DNA from: Ectobacillus sp. JY-23
Lineage (GTDB): Bacteria > Bacillota > Bacilli > Bacillales > Bacillaceae_G
Direction: 5' to 3'
NCBI RefSeq assembly: GCF_023022965.1
Contig: NZ_CP095462.1
Coordinates: 2,232,001 to 2,296,000 of the forward strand
DNA: 64,000 nt
Below the pieces are notes generated by a model, which saw nothing but the letters and a program-made list of their open reading frames with translations, was not told the DNA's origin and did no database searches. Made by a program: the position numbers and the translations under genes. Shown here in pieces: positions 40,672 through 50,629 of the stretch (positions within the stretch are counted from its first letter, which is position 1; each line of letters begins with the position of its first letter).

Positions 40672-41706
40672 CTATTCTTTTATGACCTGGTGACCAGCAG
40701 CCTTAACAAGGCGATTCATCACCGCAATACCAATTCCAATTTTCGGAAATGCTTCACTGTAAATTACATCTACATCTGTACTATCAAAGCCTCGCAGTGC
40801 TTCATACAAACCAGCGGCGACTGTGGATAAATCCTCACGCTTACCACATATGATGATTTGATCTGCTTTATAACTACCTTTTTGTTCCGCAGTTGTGAGA
40901 ACACCGACTTTCAGGCCTTCCTGCCTCGCTTCGTCAATAAGGGCTTGCACAAATGACGTTGATCCATCCGCAATAACGAGCGGGGCCTTTGGCGCATAAT
41001 GTGTATACTTCATGCCTGGCGATTTGGGCTTCTCCACATTGCTTTCAAGTCCCGGATCAACCATAACTGCACCAATCACTTCTTCTAATTGCTCTTTCGT
41101 AACCCCGCCTGGACGTAAAATGACCGGAACATTGCCTGTACAATCAAGCACCGTGGACTCTACCCCGACACCCGTAGCTCCTCCGTCTACAATACCGGCA
41201 ATTTTACCTTCTAAATCCTCTTTCACATGAGAAGCAAGCGTTGGACTTGGTCGTCCCGAACGATTTGCACTCGGTGCTGCGACTGGCACATCGGCCGCTG
41301 CGATAAGAGCTAAAGCAATGTCATGATCTGGCATGCGCACAGCAACAGTATCCAAACCTGCAGTTACCTTTGTGGAAACACCGTCTCGTTTTGGAAAAAT
41401 TAAGGTGAGCGGACCCGGCCAAAAGTGCTCCATCAATACACGCGCAATGGGAGGAACATCCGAAACCAGCTTTTCCAGCTGCGACTGACTTGCAATGTGG
41501 ACAATGAGTGGATTATCGCTCGGTCTGCCCTTTGCTTCAAAAATTTTTGTCACTGCCGCATCACTTGTCGCGTCTGCACCAAGGCCATATACTGTTTCTG
41601 TTGGGAAAGCAATCGCTTCTCCGTCACGAAGCAACATCGCCGCTTCATGTATTTGTGGATAATTTTTTTCATTTTCAACATCTTTATCCACAGACCAATA
41701 CTTCAT
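40672..41706 (-). CDS. ywlC: L-threonylcarbamoyladenylate synthase (Sua5/TsaC)
   Basis: This enzyme makes threonylcarbamoyl-AMP for the t6A37 modification of tRNAs. The YrdC-like domain (about 20-205) has AIAFPTETVYGLGADATSDA and KGRPSDNPLIVHI, and a Sua5 C-terminal domain follows. I start it at ATG 41706 (MKYWSVDKDVENE, 344 residues), six bases after AAGGAAG; a TTG lies two codons earlier. Its first codons and its upstream region carry a DnaA-box cluster. Confidence 0.94.
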   Translation of the reverse strand: MKYWSVDKDVENEKNYPQIHEAAMLLRDGEAIAFPTETVYGLGADATSDAAVTKIFEAKGRPSDNPLIVHIASQSQLEKLVSDVPPIARVLMEHFWPGPLTLIFPKRDGVSTKVTAGLDTVAVRMPDHDIALALIAAADVPVAAPSANRSGRPSPTLASHVKEDLEGKIAGIVDGGATGVGVESTVLDCTGNVPVILRPGGVTKEQLEEVIGAVMVDPGLESNVEKPKSPGMKYTHYAPKAPLVIADGSTSFVQALIDEARQEGLKVGVLTTAEQKGSYKADQIIICGKREDLSTVAAGLYEALRGFDSTDVDVIYSEAFPKIGIGIAVMNRLVKAAGHQVIKE

Positions 41707-42271
41707 TTTCAACTTCCTTCACACCCTTATTTCGTAAATTTCCCTTGTATTACACAGTTTACTATGAGCATTATATAAAACACAAACAAGGTTTATCCAC
41801 GGATTGTGGATAAACCTTTGGATTCAGTGGATAACTTTGTGAATAGCTGACAATTCTTACAATCCTGTTTTTCCACATAAAATAAAGGATCCGGGGCGTT
41901 CTATGCTCCTTTTAAAGTGCTGAAGTTCACTAACAGCATTTGGAACATCAGACTTTTCCACAGCTTCAAAACCAAAGGCATGAAACAGCGGTACAGATTG
42001 CTTTTTATCTGTGACTAAGTATAGCTTTTCCACAGCTTGCTTTTCTAAATAGAAGAAAAAGCTCTGCATCAAATACAACAATTGCGCTTGATCAACCCCA
42101 CTTTTCAAAACAAGTGAACGAAGCAAACCTTGATTTCCCGCCTTTTCATAACCAATTGTACCTGTGATTGTTCCGTTTTCATCCTCAACAACCATAAACT
42201 GCGCGTATATTTCACGTATACTTTTACCGTCAATATCAGCTTGTCCTAAAAATGCAATTAAGTTATCCACA
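41654..42271. promoter_or_regulatory. DnaA-box cluster at ywlC
   Basis: Perfect TTATCCACA boxes occur at 41654-41662 (minus), 41684-41692 (plus), 41805-41813 (minus) and 42263-42271 (plus). One-mismatch boxes are at 41793-41801, 41826-41834, 41869-41877, 41954-41962 and 42026-42034. The densest part is the ywlC-ywlB gap, where two boxes also form a 12-bp hairpin. From published work as I remember it, ywlC is one of the few DnaA-box clusters of B. subtilis outside oriC. Confidence 0.8.
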
Positions 42272-42294
42272 TCCCGCTCCGTTGCAAAACGCAT
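41857..42294 (-). CDS. GNAT-family acetyltransferase (YwlB-like)
   Basis: The 145-residue protein has the N-acetyltransferase fold (FMVVEDENGTITGTIGYEKA, GLLRSLVLKSGVDQAQLLYL, then VPLFHAFGFEAV). Its place between spoIIR and ywlC is that of B. subtilis ywlB. I start it at ATG 42294 (MRFATERDVDNLIAFLG), behind AAAGGGGG; the track start eight codons earlier has no site. The substrate is unknown. Four TTATCCACA/TTTTCCACA boxes lie inside it. Confidence 0.75.
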   Translation of the reverse strand: MRFATERDVDNLIAFLGQADIDGKSIREIYAQFMVVEDENGTITGTIGYEKAGNQGLLRSLVLKSGVDQAQLLYLMQSFFFYLEKQAVEKLYLVTDKKQSVPLFHAFGFEAVEKSDVPNAVSELQHFKRSIERPGSFILCGKTGL

Positions 42295-42345
42295 CACGGA
42301 CACCCCCTTTACTTTCACTATATGCAGGGGATGTCCGATTAGAAC

Positions 42346-43152
42346 TTATTTAGAAAATAGAGATGCGACTACTTCTACCAAAAAGAACTTCACTTCTGGC
42401 TCTTCTTCTATCTCTACCTCCATCTTAGCTTCAGGTTCTTCTACAGATTCCGTTTCAGCGGCAGCTACCACTTGCTCTAGCAGCTTTTCTTCCTTTGCTA
42501 ATCGCTTTATGTCCATTTTTTTCGTTTGCACTTTCGCTATTTTTTTCTCAGCTGACTTTTGAACGACTGGCTTTTCCTTCTCAGCTTCTTCTACTTCTTC
42601 TATTTCTTCCACAGCTTTTTCTTCTGCTAGAGACTCTTTTTTTACTTCTTGTTTTTTAATAGCGGTACCACTCGCAAAATCTAAGAAGCATAATGGCGGA
42701 AAAAGTACGCACCACCAATTCGCACCTTCTCCTGCTCCCAAAGTTACAAGCACCGCTTCGTATTCACCGGCAGGATATAAAAAGTTACCGTATTGCTTTG
42801 TTGGAAACTTTACATGCTTACCGAACTCAACTTTATAGCTTTGATTACTTTTTTCTTGTTTCAATACCTTTGCAACTGTCTTCTCAAGCTCTGGGATGCG
42901 GCTTTGAATGATGGTACGCGCATCTTCAATAGAGGTTAAATCAGCTACCCATGTGTCAATTTGTGCTTTTACTTCATCGCGTACTTTACGTTTTAATGCC
43001 TGATCTTTATCAGAATCACTGTTAGCCAGAATTCGCAGGCGAATTGCCTCATTTGGAATAACCTTAGCTTCTGCTTGCATATATCCGAAATGCGCCATGA
43101 ACTGGGCACCGATCACCAATAAAATAAGAAATGCGATAACCTGTTTCTTCAT
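42346..43152 (-). CDS. spoIIR: Stage II sporulation protein R with a long charged tail
   Basis: This forespore-secreted signal protein activates SpoIIGA, which cleaves pro-sigma-E in the mother cell. A signal helix (KKQVIAFLILLVIGAQFMA) is followed by the SpoIIR core IPNEAIRLRILANSDSDKDQ. ANWWCVLFPPLCFLDFASG ends the conserved part at about residue 165. About 100 further Glu/Lys-rich residues follow and end in a hydrophobic FFLVEVVASLF, longer than the 224-residue B. subtilis protein. Start ATG 43152; the GTG at 43161 is possible. The 43153-43368 gap holds only inverted repeats (43212-43237 and 43301-43327). Confidence 0.9.
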   Translation of the reverse strand: MKKQVIAFLILLVIGAQFMAHFGYMQAEAKVIPNEAIRLRILANSDSDKDQALKRKVRDEVKAQIDTWVADLTSIEDARTIIQSRIPELEKTVAKVLKQEKSNQSYKVEFGKHVKFPTKQYGNFLYPAGEYEAVLVTLGAGEGANWWCVLFPPLCFLDFASGTAIKKQEVKKESLAEEKAVEEIEEVEEAEKEKPVVQKSAEKKIAKVQTKKMDIKRLAKEEKLLEQVVAAAETESVEEPEAKMEVEIEEEPEVKFFLVEVVASLFSK

Positions 43153-43368
43153 CCTCCACACCGTCCCTTCTAATAAAACAGTGTAGGCAGGTTTGCTTGT
43201 TTCTAAACTAGTAATCTAAAAAAAGATTTTTTTAGATTAGAGAGAGGAACGGGCTTTGGGTTGTTGCGGGTGGGGCCTTATGTGCGCCTCGTTCTTGGTG
43301 AGACCATCATGTAGCGAGGTGGTCTCGAATAAGGAAGGGATAAAGGCGACTTTTGGTGCAAGTCGCTT

Positions 43369-44220
43369 TTATCCGATTGTTGCAAATACCATGCGGTCTT
43401 TGCCGTTGATATCATATACAATTTCTACGCGAGCCTCAGGGAAGGTGTCTGCAAGCATTTTCTTGATGGCTTTTCCTTGTCCTGCCCCATATTCAAAGGC
43501 AACAAGTGCTTTTGGTTGCAGTACCTGCGGCAGTTCTATCATAAAGCGGCGATAAAAGTCGAGTCCATCTTCTCCACCGACAAGCGCGCGTACTGGTTCG
43601 TAATCTTTTACAACCGGGGAAAGTTCTTCCCATTCGCGCTGCGGTATGTAAGGCGGATTAGAAACTACCACATCAAGCTTCTGACCATTTTGAATGAAAG
43701 GCTGCAGTAGATCACCGTGATAGAATGTCACTTCTGCCTCCAGCATTTTGGCATTATTCTTTGCAACTTCAATGGAAGCTGCGGCAATATCCACGGTTGT
43801 AACTTGCAGGTTTTTGTTTTCAAGTGCTAATGTAACGGCAATTGCGCCGCTTCCTGTTCCAATATCTGCGACCTTTAAGCGTTCATTTCCAAAGTGAGTT
43901 TCAATGCGCTGCAGCACACCTTCAATCAGCTCTTCCGTTTCCGGCCTTGGAATCAGTACTTCCTCGTTAACGTGAAAGGGTCTGCCATAAAACATTTCAT
44001 GCCCAATCATATATTGAACGGGACTTCCCTCACCATGACGAATCACCATATCTTTAAAAGCATTGATTTGTGCATCGTCCAGTATATCGCGCATTTGCAT
44101 TAATAACTCTGTTCGATTTACCCCTAATACATGAAGCAAAAGTACTTCAGCAGCATGTTCTTCACGTCCTTTTTCCCGCAAAAAAGAAGAAGCCCATTTT
44201 AGGGCTTCGTACACGCGCAT
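43369..44220 (-). CDS. prmC: Release-factor glutamine methyltransferase
   Basis: This SAM-dependent enzyme methylates the Gln of the GGQ motif in release factors. The SAM motif is VADIGTGSGAIAVTLAL and the catalytic motif VVSNPPYIPQREW. The 283-residue length is usual. Its ATG shares one base with the prfA stop (TAATG), so substrate and modifier are translated together. Confidence 0.95.
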   Translation of the reverse strand: MRVYEALKWASSFLREKGREEHAAEVLLLHVLGVNRTELLMQMRDILDDAQINAFKDMVIRHGEGSPVQYMIGHEMFYGRPFHVNEEVLIPRPETEELIEGVLQRIETHFGNERLKVADIGTGSGAIAVTLALENKNLQVTTVDIAAASIEVAKNNAKMLEAEVTFYHGDLLQPFIQNGQKLDVVVSNPPYIPQREWEELSPVVKDYEPVRALVGGEDGLDFYRRFMIELPQVLQPKALVAFEYGAGQGKAIKKMLADTFPEARVEIVYDINGKDRMVFATIG

Positions 44221-45287
44221 TATTCCGCTGCCTCCATGCGCTTCGCTTGATCGTCCATGATCAAAGCATTGATAAACTCATCAAGCTTCCCTTGAAGAAT
44301 TTGATCAAGCTTTTGGATTGTCAAACCGATGCGATGGTCAGTAACACGGTTTTGCGGGAAGTTGTAAGTACGGATACGCTCGGAACGGTCGCCCGTACCC
44401 ACCGCTTGTTTACGGTTTTGATCGTATTCCGCCTGCGCTTCCTGCTGAAACTTATCATACACGCGGGCACGCAATACCTTCATAGCTTTTTCTTTGTTTT
44501 TAATCTGAGACTTCTCATCCTGACACGATACAACAACGCCTGTCGGCAAGTGCGTTAAACGAACGGCTGACATTGTTGTATTAACGCTTTGTCCGCCCGG
44601 TCCACTGGATGCGAATGTATCAACGCGAATGTCTTTTTCATGAATTTCTACTTCTACTTCTTCCGCCTCTGGCAACACGGCCACAGTGGCGGTAGATGTA
44701 TGAATGCGGCCGCCTGATTCTGTTTCAGGTACACGCTGTACACGGTGCGCGCCATTTTCAAATTTCATTTTAGAGTAAGCGCCGTTCCCATTGATCATAA
44801 AGATAATTTCTTTAAACCCGCCAAGTCCTGTTGGGCTCGCTTCAATAACCTCAGGCTTCCATCCTTGCATCTCTGCATAACGGCTGTACATACGGTACAA
44901 ATCACCTGCGAACAGAGCTGCCTCGTCTCCGCCTGCAGCACCGCGAATCTCAATAATAACGTTCTTATCATCGTTTGGATCTTTTGGAATTAACAATACT
45001 TTCAGGCGATCAGAAAGCTCTTGCTCCTGTGTTTCCAGTTCGGATATTTCTTCTTTTACCATTTCACGCATATCCGCATCCAATTTGTCTTCAAGCATGG
45101 TCTTTGCATCTTTCAATTGCTCACGAACACTTTTGTATTCGCGGTATGCCGCTACCGTTTCTTGAATATCAGATTGCTCTTTCGAATACTCACGAAGCTT
45201 TTTTGGATCATTAACAACAGCTGGATCACTCAAAAGTTCGTTCAGTTTTTCGTAACGGTTTTCTACAGCTTGTAAACGATCTAACAC
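44220..45287 (-). CDS. prfA: Peptide chain release factor 1
   Basis: RF1 reads UAA and UAG stops. The GGQ motif is in [21 protein letters not shown] start it at the GTG 45287 ([15 protein letters not shown], 355 residues), which has GAGGTGA five bases upstream; the track start three codons earlier lies inside that site. Confidence 0.95.
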   Translation of the reverse strand: MLDRLQAVENRYEKLNELLSDPAVVNDPKKLREYSKEQSDIQETVAAYREYKSVREQLKDAKTMLEDKLDADMREMVKEEISELETQEQELSDRLKVLLIPKDPNDDKNVIIEIRGAAGGDEAALFAGDLYRMYSRYAEMQGWKPEVIEASPTGLGGFKEIIFMINGNGAYSKMKFENGAHRVQRVPETESGGRIHTSTATVAVLPEAEEVEVEIHEKDIRVDTFASSGPGGQSVNTTMSAVRLTHLPTGVVVSCQDEKSQIKNKEKAMKVLRARVYDKFQQEAQAEYDQNRKQAVGTGDRSERIRTYNFPQNRVTDHRIGLTIQKLDQILQGKLDEFINALIMDDQAKRMEAAE

Positions 45288-45362
45288 GTCACTCACCTCA
45301 ACATTTTCATTCTATAATTAGTATATCTGTTTTTTTGTAGTTTTACAAAGTAGCGCCCTTTG

Positions 45363-45390
45363 AAAAAAACCCGCTGGTTAGCGAGTTTTT
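45363..45390 (-). terminator. Terminator of tdk
   Basis: CTCGCT / AGCGGG with a 4-base loop and seven T residues on the minus strand overlaps the tdk stop. Confidence 0.75.
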
Positions 45391-45967
45391 ATTCTTCCGG
45401 TACCTCGTGGCAATGACGACAGCGCGGTTCGTAGGATTCTGATGCCCCGACCAAGATGACAGGCTCATGAAAGCCTGCTGGTTTGCCATCAATTAAACGC
45501 TGCGTACGGCTTGCAGGTGCGCCGCATGATGAGCATACAGCTTGTAGCTTGGTTACATGCTCCGCAATTGCCATAAGCGCCGGAACTTGCCCGAACGGAA
45601 CACCGCGGAAGTCCTGGTCAAGTCCTGCCACAATGACACGGTAGCCACGGTTTGCTAATGTTTGAACAACCTCTACAATGTCATCATCAAAAAACTGCAC
45701 CTCGTCAATTGCAATTACATCCATTTCCTCTGTTACATGATGCAAAATCTGCAGTGATGATGAAACAGGAATTGCGGTTACCTTAGCGCCATTGTGCGAG
45801 ACAACATCTTCTTCGCTATATCTTGTATCAATGCCGGGTTTGAACACAACTGCTTTTTGCTTTGCAAATTGTGTGCGGCGCACACGGCGAATCAGTTCTT
45901 CTGATTTACCGGAAAACATGCTGCCACAAATGACTTCAATCCAGCCGTTTCGATTCATTAAGTACAT
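45389..45967 (-). CDS. tdk: Thymidine kinase
   Basis: This salvage enzyme phosphorylates thymidine. The P-loop is [14 protein letters not shown], the Walker B region is [11 protein letters not shown], and the zinc cysteines are [14 protein letters not shown] and CRHC near the end. I start it at 45967 ([15 protein letters not shown], 192 residues), behind GAGGAGG. Confidence 0.95.
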   Translation of the reverse strand: MYLMNRNGWIEVICGSMFSGKSEELIRRVRRTQFAKQKAVVFKPGIDTRYSEEDVVSHNGAKVTAIPVSSSLQILHHVTEEMDVIAIDEVQFFDDDIVEVVQTLANRGYRVIVAGLDQDFRGVPFGQVPALMAIAEHVTKLQAVCSSCGAPASRTQRLIDGKPAGFHEPVILVGASESYEPRCRHCHEVPEE

Positions 45968-46070
45968 AATAAGCCTCCTCATTGCAAGAAGCGTAATCTC
46001 AAAAACGGAGCACGGGAATCCCCGTGCTTCCGTGGTAAGCGAAGCGCTTTCGCTCGCTTTTTATGCCTAA

Positions 46071-46103
46071 AAAAAGCAGGCAAGCGGTGCTTGCCTGCTT
46101 TAT
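46071..46103 (-). terminator. Terminator of rpmE
   Basis: AAAGCAGGCAAGC / GCTTGCCTGCTTT forms a 13-bp stem with a 3-base loop and seven T residues on the minus strand. Two more hairpins lie at 46009-46055, before tdk. Confidence 0.9.
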
Positions 46104-46131
46104 TTCCATATCATTCGTAGGAACGCAGCTA

Positions 46132-46377
46132 TTACTTAAGGCCGTATTTTTTGTTGAAGCGATCAACACGTCCGTCTGCAGTAGCGAATTTCTGACGTCC
46201 TGTGTAGAATGGGTGAGAGTCAGAACTGATCTCCACTTTAATTAGTGGGTAAGTGTTACCGTCTTCCCATTCGATTGTTTCAGCAGAATACTTTGTAGAA
46301 CCAGTTAAAAACTTGAATCCAGTGTTTGTATCCATGAAAACAACCTTCTTATAATCTGGATGAATTCCTTGTTTCAT
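46132..46377 (-). CDS. rpmE2: Ribosomal protein L31, type B (cysteine-free)
   Basis: The 81-residue protein reads [20 protein letters not shown] and ends [14 protein letters not shown]. It has no cysteine, so it is the zinc-independent form. I start it at 46377, seven bases after AAGGAGAT; the ATG three codons earlier is too close. It occupies the rho-rpmE-tdk position where B. subtilis has the zinc-binding form. Confidence 0.92.
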   Translation of the reverse strand: MKQGIHPDYKKVVFMDTNTGFKFLTGSTKYSAETIEWEDGNTYPLIKVEISSDSHPFYTGRQKFATADGRVDRFNKKYGLK

Positions 46378-46473
46378 TCTTTTCATCTCCTTCCGCCCTG
46401 AATCATTTTAGAAACAGAGTTTTTCATCAAATGCTATACCAGCATAGTCTATCGATGAAACACACATGATGAA

Positions 46474-46502
46474 ATTATAACAAGGTAAAATTGATTTTGC
46501 AA
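46474..46502 (-). promoter_or_regulatory. Promoter of rpmE
   Basis: The minus strand has TTGCAA (46497-46502), a 17-base spacer and TATAAT (46474-46479) with an upstream TG. Confidence 0.65.
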
Positions 46503-46568
46503 CTACCTGTTTTTAGTATTTTTAGGAACACATGATGAACCAAGTACAGGCACATTGTGTGTTCTATG

Positions 46569-47840
46569 CTATTTCATTGTGACCGGGCTTTTTTGTTCTT
46601 TTGATACAATTTGGAAGAATTCTTCATTTGATTTTGTTTTACGCAATGTGCGTAATAGACGATCTGTAAAATCTGGTGCGTCCGTCATCGCCTTGCGAAT
46701 TCCCCATAGTTTATCAAGATGCTCTTTTGGTATGAGTAAATCTTCTTTACGCGTACCGGAGCGGCGAATATCGATTGCCGGGAAGATACGACGCTCTGCA
46801 AGTGCGCGATCTAAATGCAATTCCATGTTACCCGTTCCTTTAAATTCCTCATAAATGACGTCATCCATACGAGAGCCGGTATCGACAAGTGCCGTAGCGA
46901 GAATGGTTAAGCTGCCACCTTCCTCAATATTACGCGCTGCACCAAAGAAGCGTTTTGGACGATGAAAGGCTGCTGGATCAATACCACCGGATAGTGTGCG
47001 CCCACTTGGGGGAATTACCAGGTTATATGCACGAGCTAAACGAGTAATACTATCCATTAAGATTACAACATCCTTTTTATGTTCAACAAGACGCATCGCA
47101 CGCTCAAGCACAAGCTCTGCCACTTTAATATGGTTTTCTGGTACTTCGTCAAATGTTGAACTTACTACATCACCGGCTACAGAGCGTTCAATATCTGTAA
47201 CTTCTTCCGGCCGCTCATCAATTAGCAATACAATAAGCTCTGCTTCTGGATGGTTTGTTGTAATGCTGTTCGCAATTTCCTTTAGAAGCATTGTTTTACC
47301 AGCCTTTGGAGGTGCGACAATTAAACCACGCTGACCAAACCCCACTGGTGCTATAAGATCCATAATACGCGTTGATAATCCTTTCGCTTCTGTTTCCAGC
47401 TTCATCTGACGGTCAGGATATAGCGGTGTAAGCGCTGGAAAGTGAACGCGCTCCTTCGCTGATTCAGGATTATCGCCATTTACTGCTTCTACCTGCAGTA
47501 AACCAAAGTAACGCTCATTTTCTTTTGGCGGACGAACCTTCCCTGATACTTTATCACCGTTACGTAAGTCGAATCTGCGGATTTGCGATGCGGAAATATA
47601 AATATCTTCAGAGCTTGGGGAGTAATTGATTGGACGTAAGAAGCCAAATCCCTCGGATTGAATAATTTCTAAAACGCCTTCCATAAAGAAAAAGCCTTCT
47701 TTTTCTGCTTGCGCTTTCAAAATAGCAAAAATCAGCTCTTTTTTTGTTAGTTTACTGTAGTAGGAAATTTTAAAACTCTTCGCATGTTCATAAAGCTCTT
47801 TTAACTTCATGCCTTCTAATGCTGAAATTGTTAAATTCAT
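46569..47840 (-). CDS. rho: Transcription termination factor Rho
   Basis: This hexameric RNA helicase ends transcription of untranslated RNA. The 423 residues show the N-terminal helical part, the cold-shock-like RNA-binding domain ([20 protein letters not shown]), the P-loop APPKAGKT (176-183) and [12 protein letters not shown]. The Q- and R-loop region is present. Standard length. Confidence 0.96.
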   Translation of the reverse strand: MNLTISALEGMKLKELYEHAKSFKISYYSKLTKKELIFAILKAQAEKEGFFFMEGVLEIIQSEGFGFLRPINYSPSSEDIYISASQIRRFDLRNGDKVSGKVRPPKENERYFGLLQVEAVNGDNPESAKERVHFPALTPLYPDRQMKLETEAKGLSTRIMDLIAPVGFGQRGLIVAPPKAGKTMLLKEIANSITTNHPEAELIVLLIDERPEEVTDIERSVAGDVVSSTFDEVPENHIKVAELVLERAMRLVEHKKDVVILMDSITRLARAYNLVIPPSGRTLSGGIDPAAFHRPKRFFGAARNIEEGGSLTILATALVDTGSRMDDVIYEEFKGTGNMELHLDRALAERRIFPAIDIRRSGTRKEDLLIPKEHLDKLWGIRKAMTDAPDFTDRLLRTLRKTKSNEEFFQIVSKEQKSPVTMK

Positions 47841-47924
47841 TGGGACACCACACTTTAATTTATTCTATTTATTTTTCATAAATTCAACGGCATCCACCAG
47901 ATACCTTTGGCTCAGTAAATTTTA

Positions 47925-47953
47925 ATTATATATTGGCTACGGCAGTCTGTCAG
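47925..47953 (-). promoter_or_regulatory. Promoter of rho
   Basis: The minus strand has CTGACA (47948-47953), a 17-base spacer and TATAAT (47925-47930). The remainder of the 492-base gap to glpX holds a weak 53-codon frame, a terminator and MITE copy A2. Confidence 0.65.
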
Positions 47954-48093
47954 AAGACAAATTGAACTTATCTAGAAAGGAAAAAACGGAAGGTATTATG
48001 AAAGATGTAAATACATGCAGATTAATATTCCCTATTGTAACCTCTTTTTCTAGGTTTAATCAATGCTTGTTTGAAAGATACAGCATAAGAATG

Positions 48094-48128
48094 GTAAAAA
48101 TAAACCTTTCCTTTTCAGTATGGAAAGG
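48094..48128 (-). terminator. Terminator of the glpX-end transcript
   Basis: CCTTTCC / GGAAAGG with a 10-base loop is followed on the minus strand by TTTATTTTTAC. It lies beyond the MITE, so the MITE would be transcribed at the mRNA 3' end. Confidence 0.6.
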
Positions 48129-48159
48129 GTGCCCCTTAGGACACCCTCCTTTTATTTAA

Positions 48160-48332
48160 GGCTGTTTTCGCAAACTTTTTTGCGATGTAACAAGTAGTGG
48201 GGCATGCTTGATTTCCGCGGGGCGTGCGGTGAGCCTCCTCGGCTTACAGCCTGTGGAGTCTCGCACCTTCCGGTCCAACCAACCTGAAATAAAGAATTCT
48301 ATCTAAAAACAACAATCTTTTAGAAAAGAGCC
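48160..48332. mobile_element. ISL3-like MITE, copy A2 (173 bp) with 8-bp target duplication
   Basis: The element runs from GGCTGTTTTCGCAAAC to GAAAAGAGCC, with the same ends as copy A1. It is flanked by TTATTTAA on both sides (48152-48159 and 48333-48340). The duplication contains the glpX stop codon (TTA on the + strand). The inside carries the shared core CTTGATTTCCGCGGGGCG and GAGCCTCCTCGGCTTA. No coding capacity. Confidence 0.8.
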
Positions 48333-49298
48333 TTATTTAATGACCAGGTTTGGTTTTTTCTGGAGACTATGGCGTCCATCAATAAAGCGAACTGTACCGG
48401 ACTTCGCACGCATAACAACAGAATGTGTGGTACCAACCGTTCCTTTGAATTGTACGCCGCGCAGCAATTCGCCGTCTGTTACGCCCGTCGCTGCGAAGAT
48501 TGCATCATCACCTCGTACAAGGTCTTCCATACGTAAAACCCGATTCACATCAATGATGCCCATCTTTGTACAACGAATCAGTTCTTCTTCACTTTGCGGC
48601 AGAAGCTTGCCTTGCAGCTCGCCGCCGAGGCACTTTAGTGCAACTGCCGCAAGCACACCCTCAGGCGCACCACCTGATCCGAATAAAATATCCACACCTG
48701 TATGATCAAAAGCTGTGTTAATTGCACCAGCCACGTCACCGTCATTAATTAGCTTAATGCGGGCACCAGCTCTTCTAATCTCTTCAATGATATGTTCATG
48801 TCGCGGACGATTTAAAATAGTCGCTACAACATCTTCAATATCTTTGCCCTTTGCCTTTGCAACTGCACGGAGGTTATCAATAATTGGTGCATTGATATCA
48901 ATAGCACCAACTGCTTCCGGTCCAACTGCAATCTTATCCATATACATATCCGGCGCATGAAGCAAGTTGCCGTGGTCTGCAACTGCCAAGACAGCTAGCG
49001 CATTCCAACCGCCGGAGGATACGATGTTTGTCCCTTCTAGTGGATCGACTGCCACGTCTACGCGTGGGCCATAGCCTGTGCCGAGCTTTTCCCCAATATA
49101 CAGCATCGGCGCTTCATCCATTTCGCCTTCTCCGATAACAACAGTCCCCTTCATTGGAATCGTATCAAATACATCGCGCATAGCGGATGTTGCCGCATCA
49201 TCTGCTTCATCCTTCTTACCACGTCCCATCCAACGCGCTGCTGATAGTGCTGCCGCCTCTGTAACACGAACCAATTCCATCGATAAACTTCTTTCCAT
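48333..49298 (-). CDS. glpX: Fructose-1,6-bisphosphatase class II
   Basis: This is the gluconeogenic phosphatase of the GlpX type, 321 residues. [20 protein letters not shown] and [18 protein letters not shown] contain the metal ligands. The stop codon lies within the 8-bp duplication made by a MITE insertion, and the frame is intact. It follows murZ in an apparent operon fbaA-tal-murZ-glpX. Confidence 0.95.
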   Translation of the reverse strand: MERSLSMELVRVTEAAALSAARWMGRGKKDEADDAATSAMRDVFDTIPMKGTVVIGEGEMDEAPMLYIGEKLGTGYGPRVDVAVDPLEGTNIVSSGGWNALAVLAVADHGNLLHAPDMYMDKIAVGPEAVGAIDINAPIIDNLRAVAKAKGKDIEDVVATILNRPRHEHIIEEIRRAGARIKLINDGDVAGAINTAFDHTGVDILFGSGGAPEGVLAAVALKCLGGELQGKLLPQSEEELIRCTKMGIIDVNRVLRMEDLVRGDDAIFAATGVTDGELLRGVQFKGTVGTTHSVVMRAKSGTVRFIDGRHSLQKKPNLVIK

Positions 49299-49324
49299 TT
49301 CTCCCCATCTCCCTTTTACGCAAT

Positions 49325-50611
49325 TTACGAGTTTTGCACCTGCTCAATTTCTTGTTCTGTCAGCTTTTCTCGCCAAATACGCGCGCCGAGACCGCGCAAT
49401 TTATTTTCTAAATCCTCATACCCTCGATCAATGTGTTCAAGTCCTGTTACTTCTGTTATACCACGTGCCATTAACCCGGCAATTACCAAAGCTGCACCAG
49501 CTCGCAAATCACTTGCCTTTACTTTGGCACCTTGTAAGGCAACCGGGCCATTGACGATAGCAGTTCGGCCTTCTACCTTAATATTGGCATTCATACGACG
49601 CAATTCATCAATATGCTTAAAACGCGCGCCGTAAATGGTATCAGTTACAACACCTGTCCCTTTTGCCTTAGTCAGCAAGGATGTGAACGGTTGTTGAAGA
49701 TCTGTTGCAAATCCTGGATAAACAAGTGTTTTAATATCTACTGTCTTCAGGTCATTGCCGCCTGTCACAATCATTTGATCATCAAGAGTCTCGATTTGTA
49801 CACCCATTTCCCGAAGCTTAGCCGTTACGGACTCAAGGTGTTGCGGGATGACATTATCAATTATAATGCGTTCACCTGCAGCTGCTGCTAAAATCATGAA
49901 TGTACCTGCTTCAATGCGATCTGGGATAATAGAATGATAACAGCCTTTTAAAGAATCTACGCCGTCGATGCGAATCACATCTGTACCGGCTCCTTTAATA
50001 CGCGCGCCCATACTTGTAAGCAAAGTGGCAACATCAATAATTTCCGGTTCTTTTGCTGCATTTTCGATAATAGTTCTGCCTTTGGCACGAACTGCCGCAA
50101 GCATGATGTTAATGGTTGCTCCTACGCTCACCACATCAAGATAGATACGTGCACCGCGCAGCTCATCAGCACGTAAATAAATAGCGCCTTGCTCGTTTGT
50201 CACTTGCGCCCCTAATGCTTCAAAGCCTTTAATATGCTGATCAATAGGACGTGGTCCAAGGTGACAACCACCCGGCAAACCAATAACAGCCTTTTTGAAA
50301 CGCCCAAGCATAGCTCCCATTAAATAATAAGAAGCGCGTAGTTTCTTTACCTTACCGTTTGGAAGTGGCATACCGATCATTTTAGAAGGATCTACGGTCA
50401 TATCTTGTCCATCAAACGTAACAACTCCGCCAATCTCTTCTAATAAATCTCCAAGTACACCTACATCTGAAATATTGGGAATGCCCCCAATTGTCACTGG
50501 TGTTTCCGCAAGAATTGTAGCCGGTATAAGTGCTACTGCACTGTTTTTTGCGCCGCTGATACGCACTGTCCCACGTAGGGGCATACCGCCTTCAATAAGT
50601 AATTTTTCCAT
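49325..50611 (-). CDS. murZ: UDP-N-acetylglucosamine 1-carboxyvinyltransferase (MurA2/MurZ)
   Basis: This is the first committed enzyme of peptidoglycan synthesis and the fosfomycin target. The catalytic Cys116 is in [17 protein letters not shown], and [16 protein letters not shown] binds substrate. The Cys predicts fosfomycin sensitivity. The length is 428 residues. Its position next to tal and fbaA identifies it as the second paralogue (murAB) rather than murAA. Confidence 0.93.
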   Translation of the reverse strand: MEKLLIEGGMPLRGTVRISGAKNSAVALIPATILAETPVTIGGIPNISDVGVLGDLLEEIGGVVTFDGQDMTVDPSKMIGMPLPNGKVKKLRASYYLMGAMLGRFKKAVIGLPGGCHLGPRPIDQHIKGFEALGAQVTNEQGAIYLRADELRGARIYLDVVSVGATINIMLAAVRAKGRTIIENAAKEPEIIDVATLLTSMGARIKGAGTDVIRIDGVDSLKGCYHSIIPDRIEAGTFMILAAAAGERIIIDNVIPQHLESVTAKLREMGVQIETLDDQMIVTGGNDLKTVDIKTLVYPGFATDLQQPFTSLLTKAKGTGVVTDTIYGARFKHIDELRRMNANIKVEGRTAIVNGPVALQGAKVKASDLRAGAALVIAGLMARGITEVTGLEHIDRGYEDLENKLRGLGARIWREKLTEQEIEQVQNS

Positions 50612-50629
50612 CTTGCACCCCTTTTCAGC

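Noticed and set aside
47962-48159. 53- to 65-residue + strand frame between rho and glpX
   Set aside because: An acceptable ribosome site (GGAAGG) exists, but the frame runs through the terminator hairpin and shows no recognisable protein.
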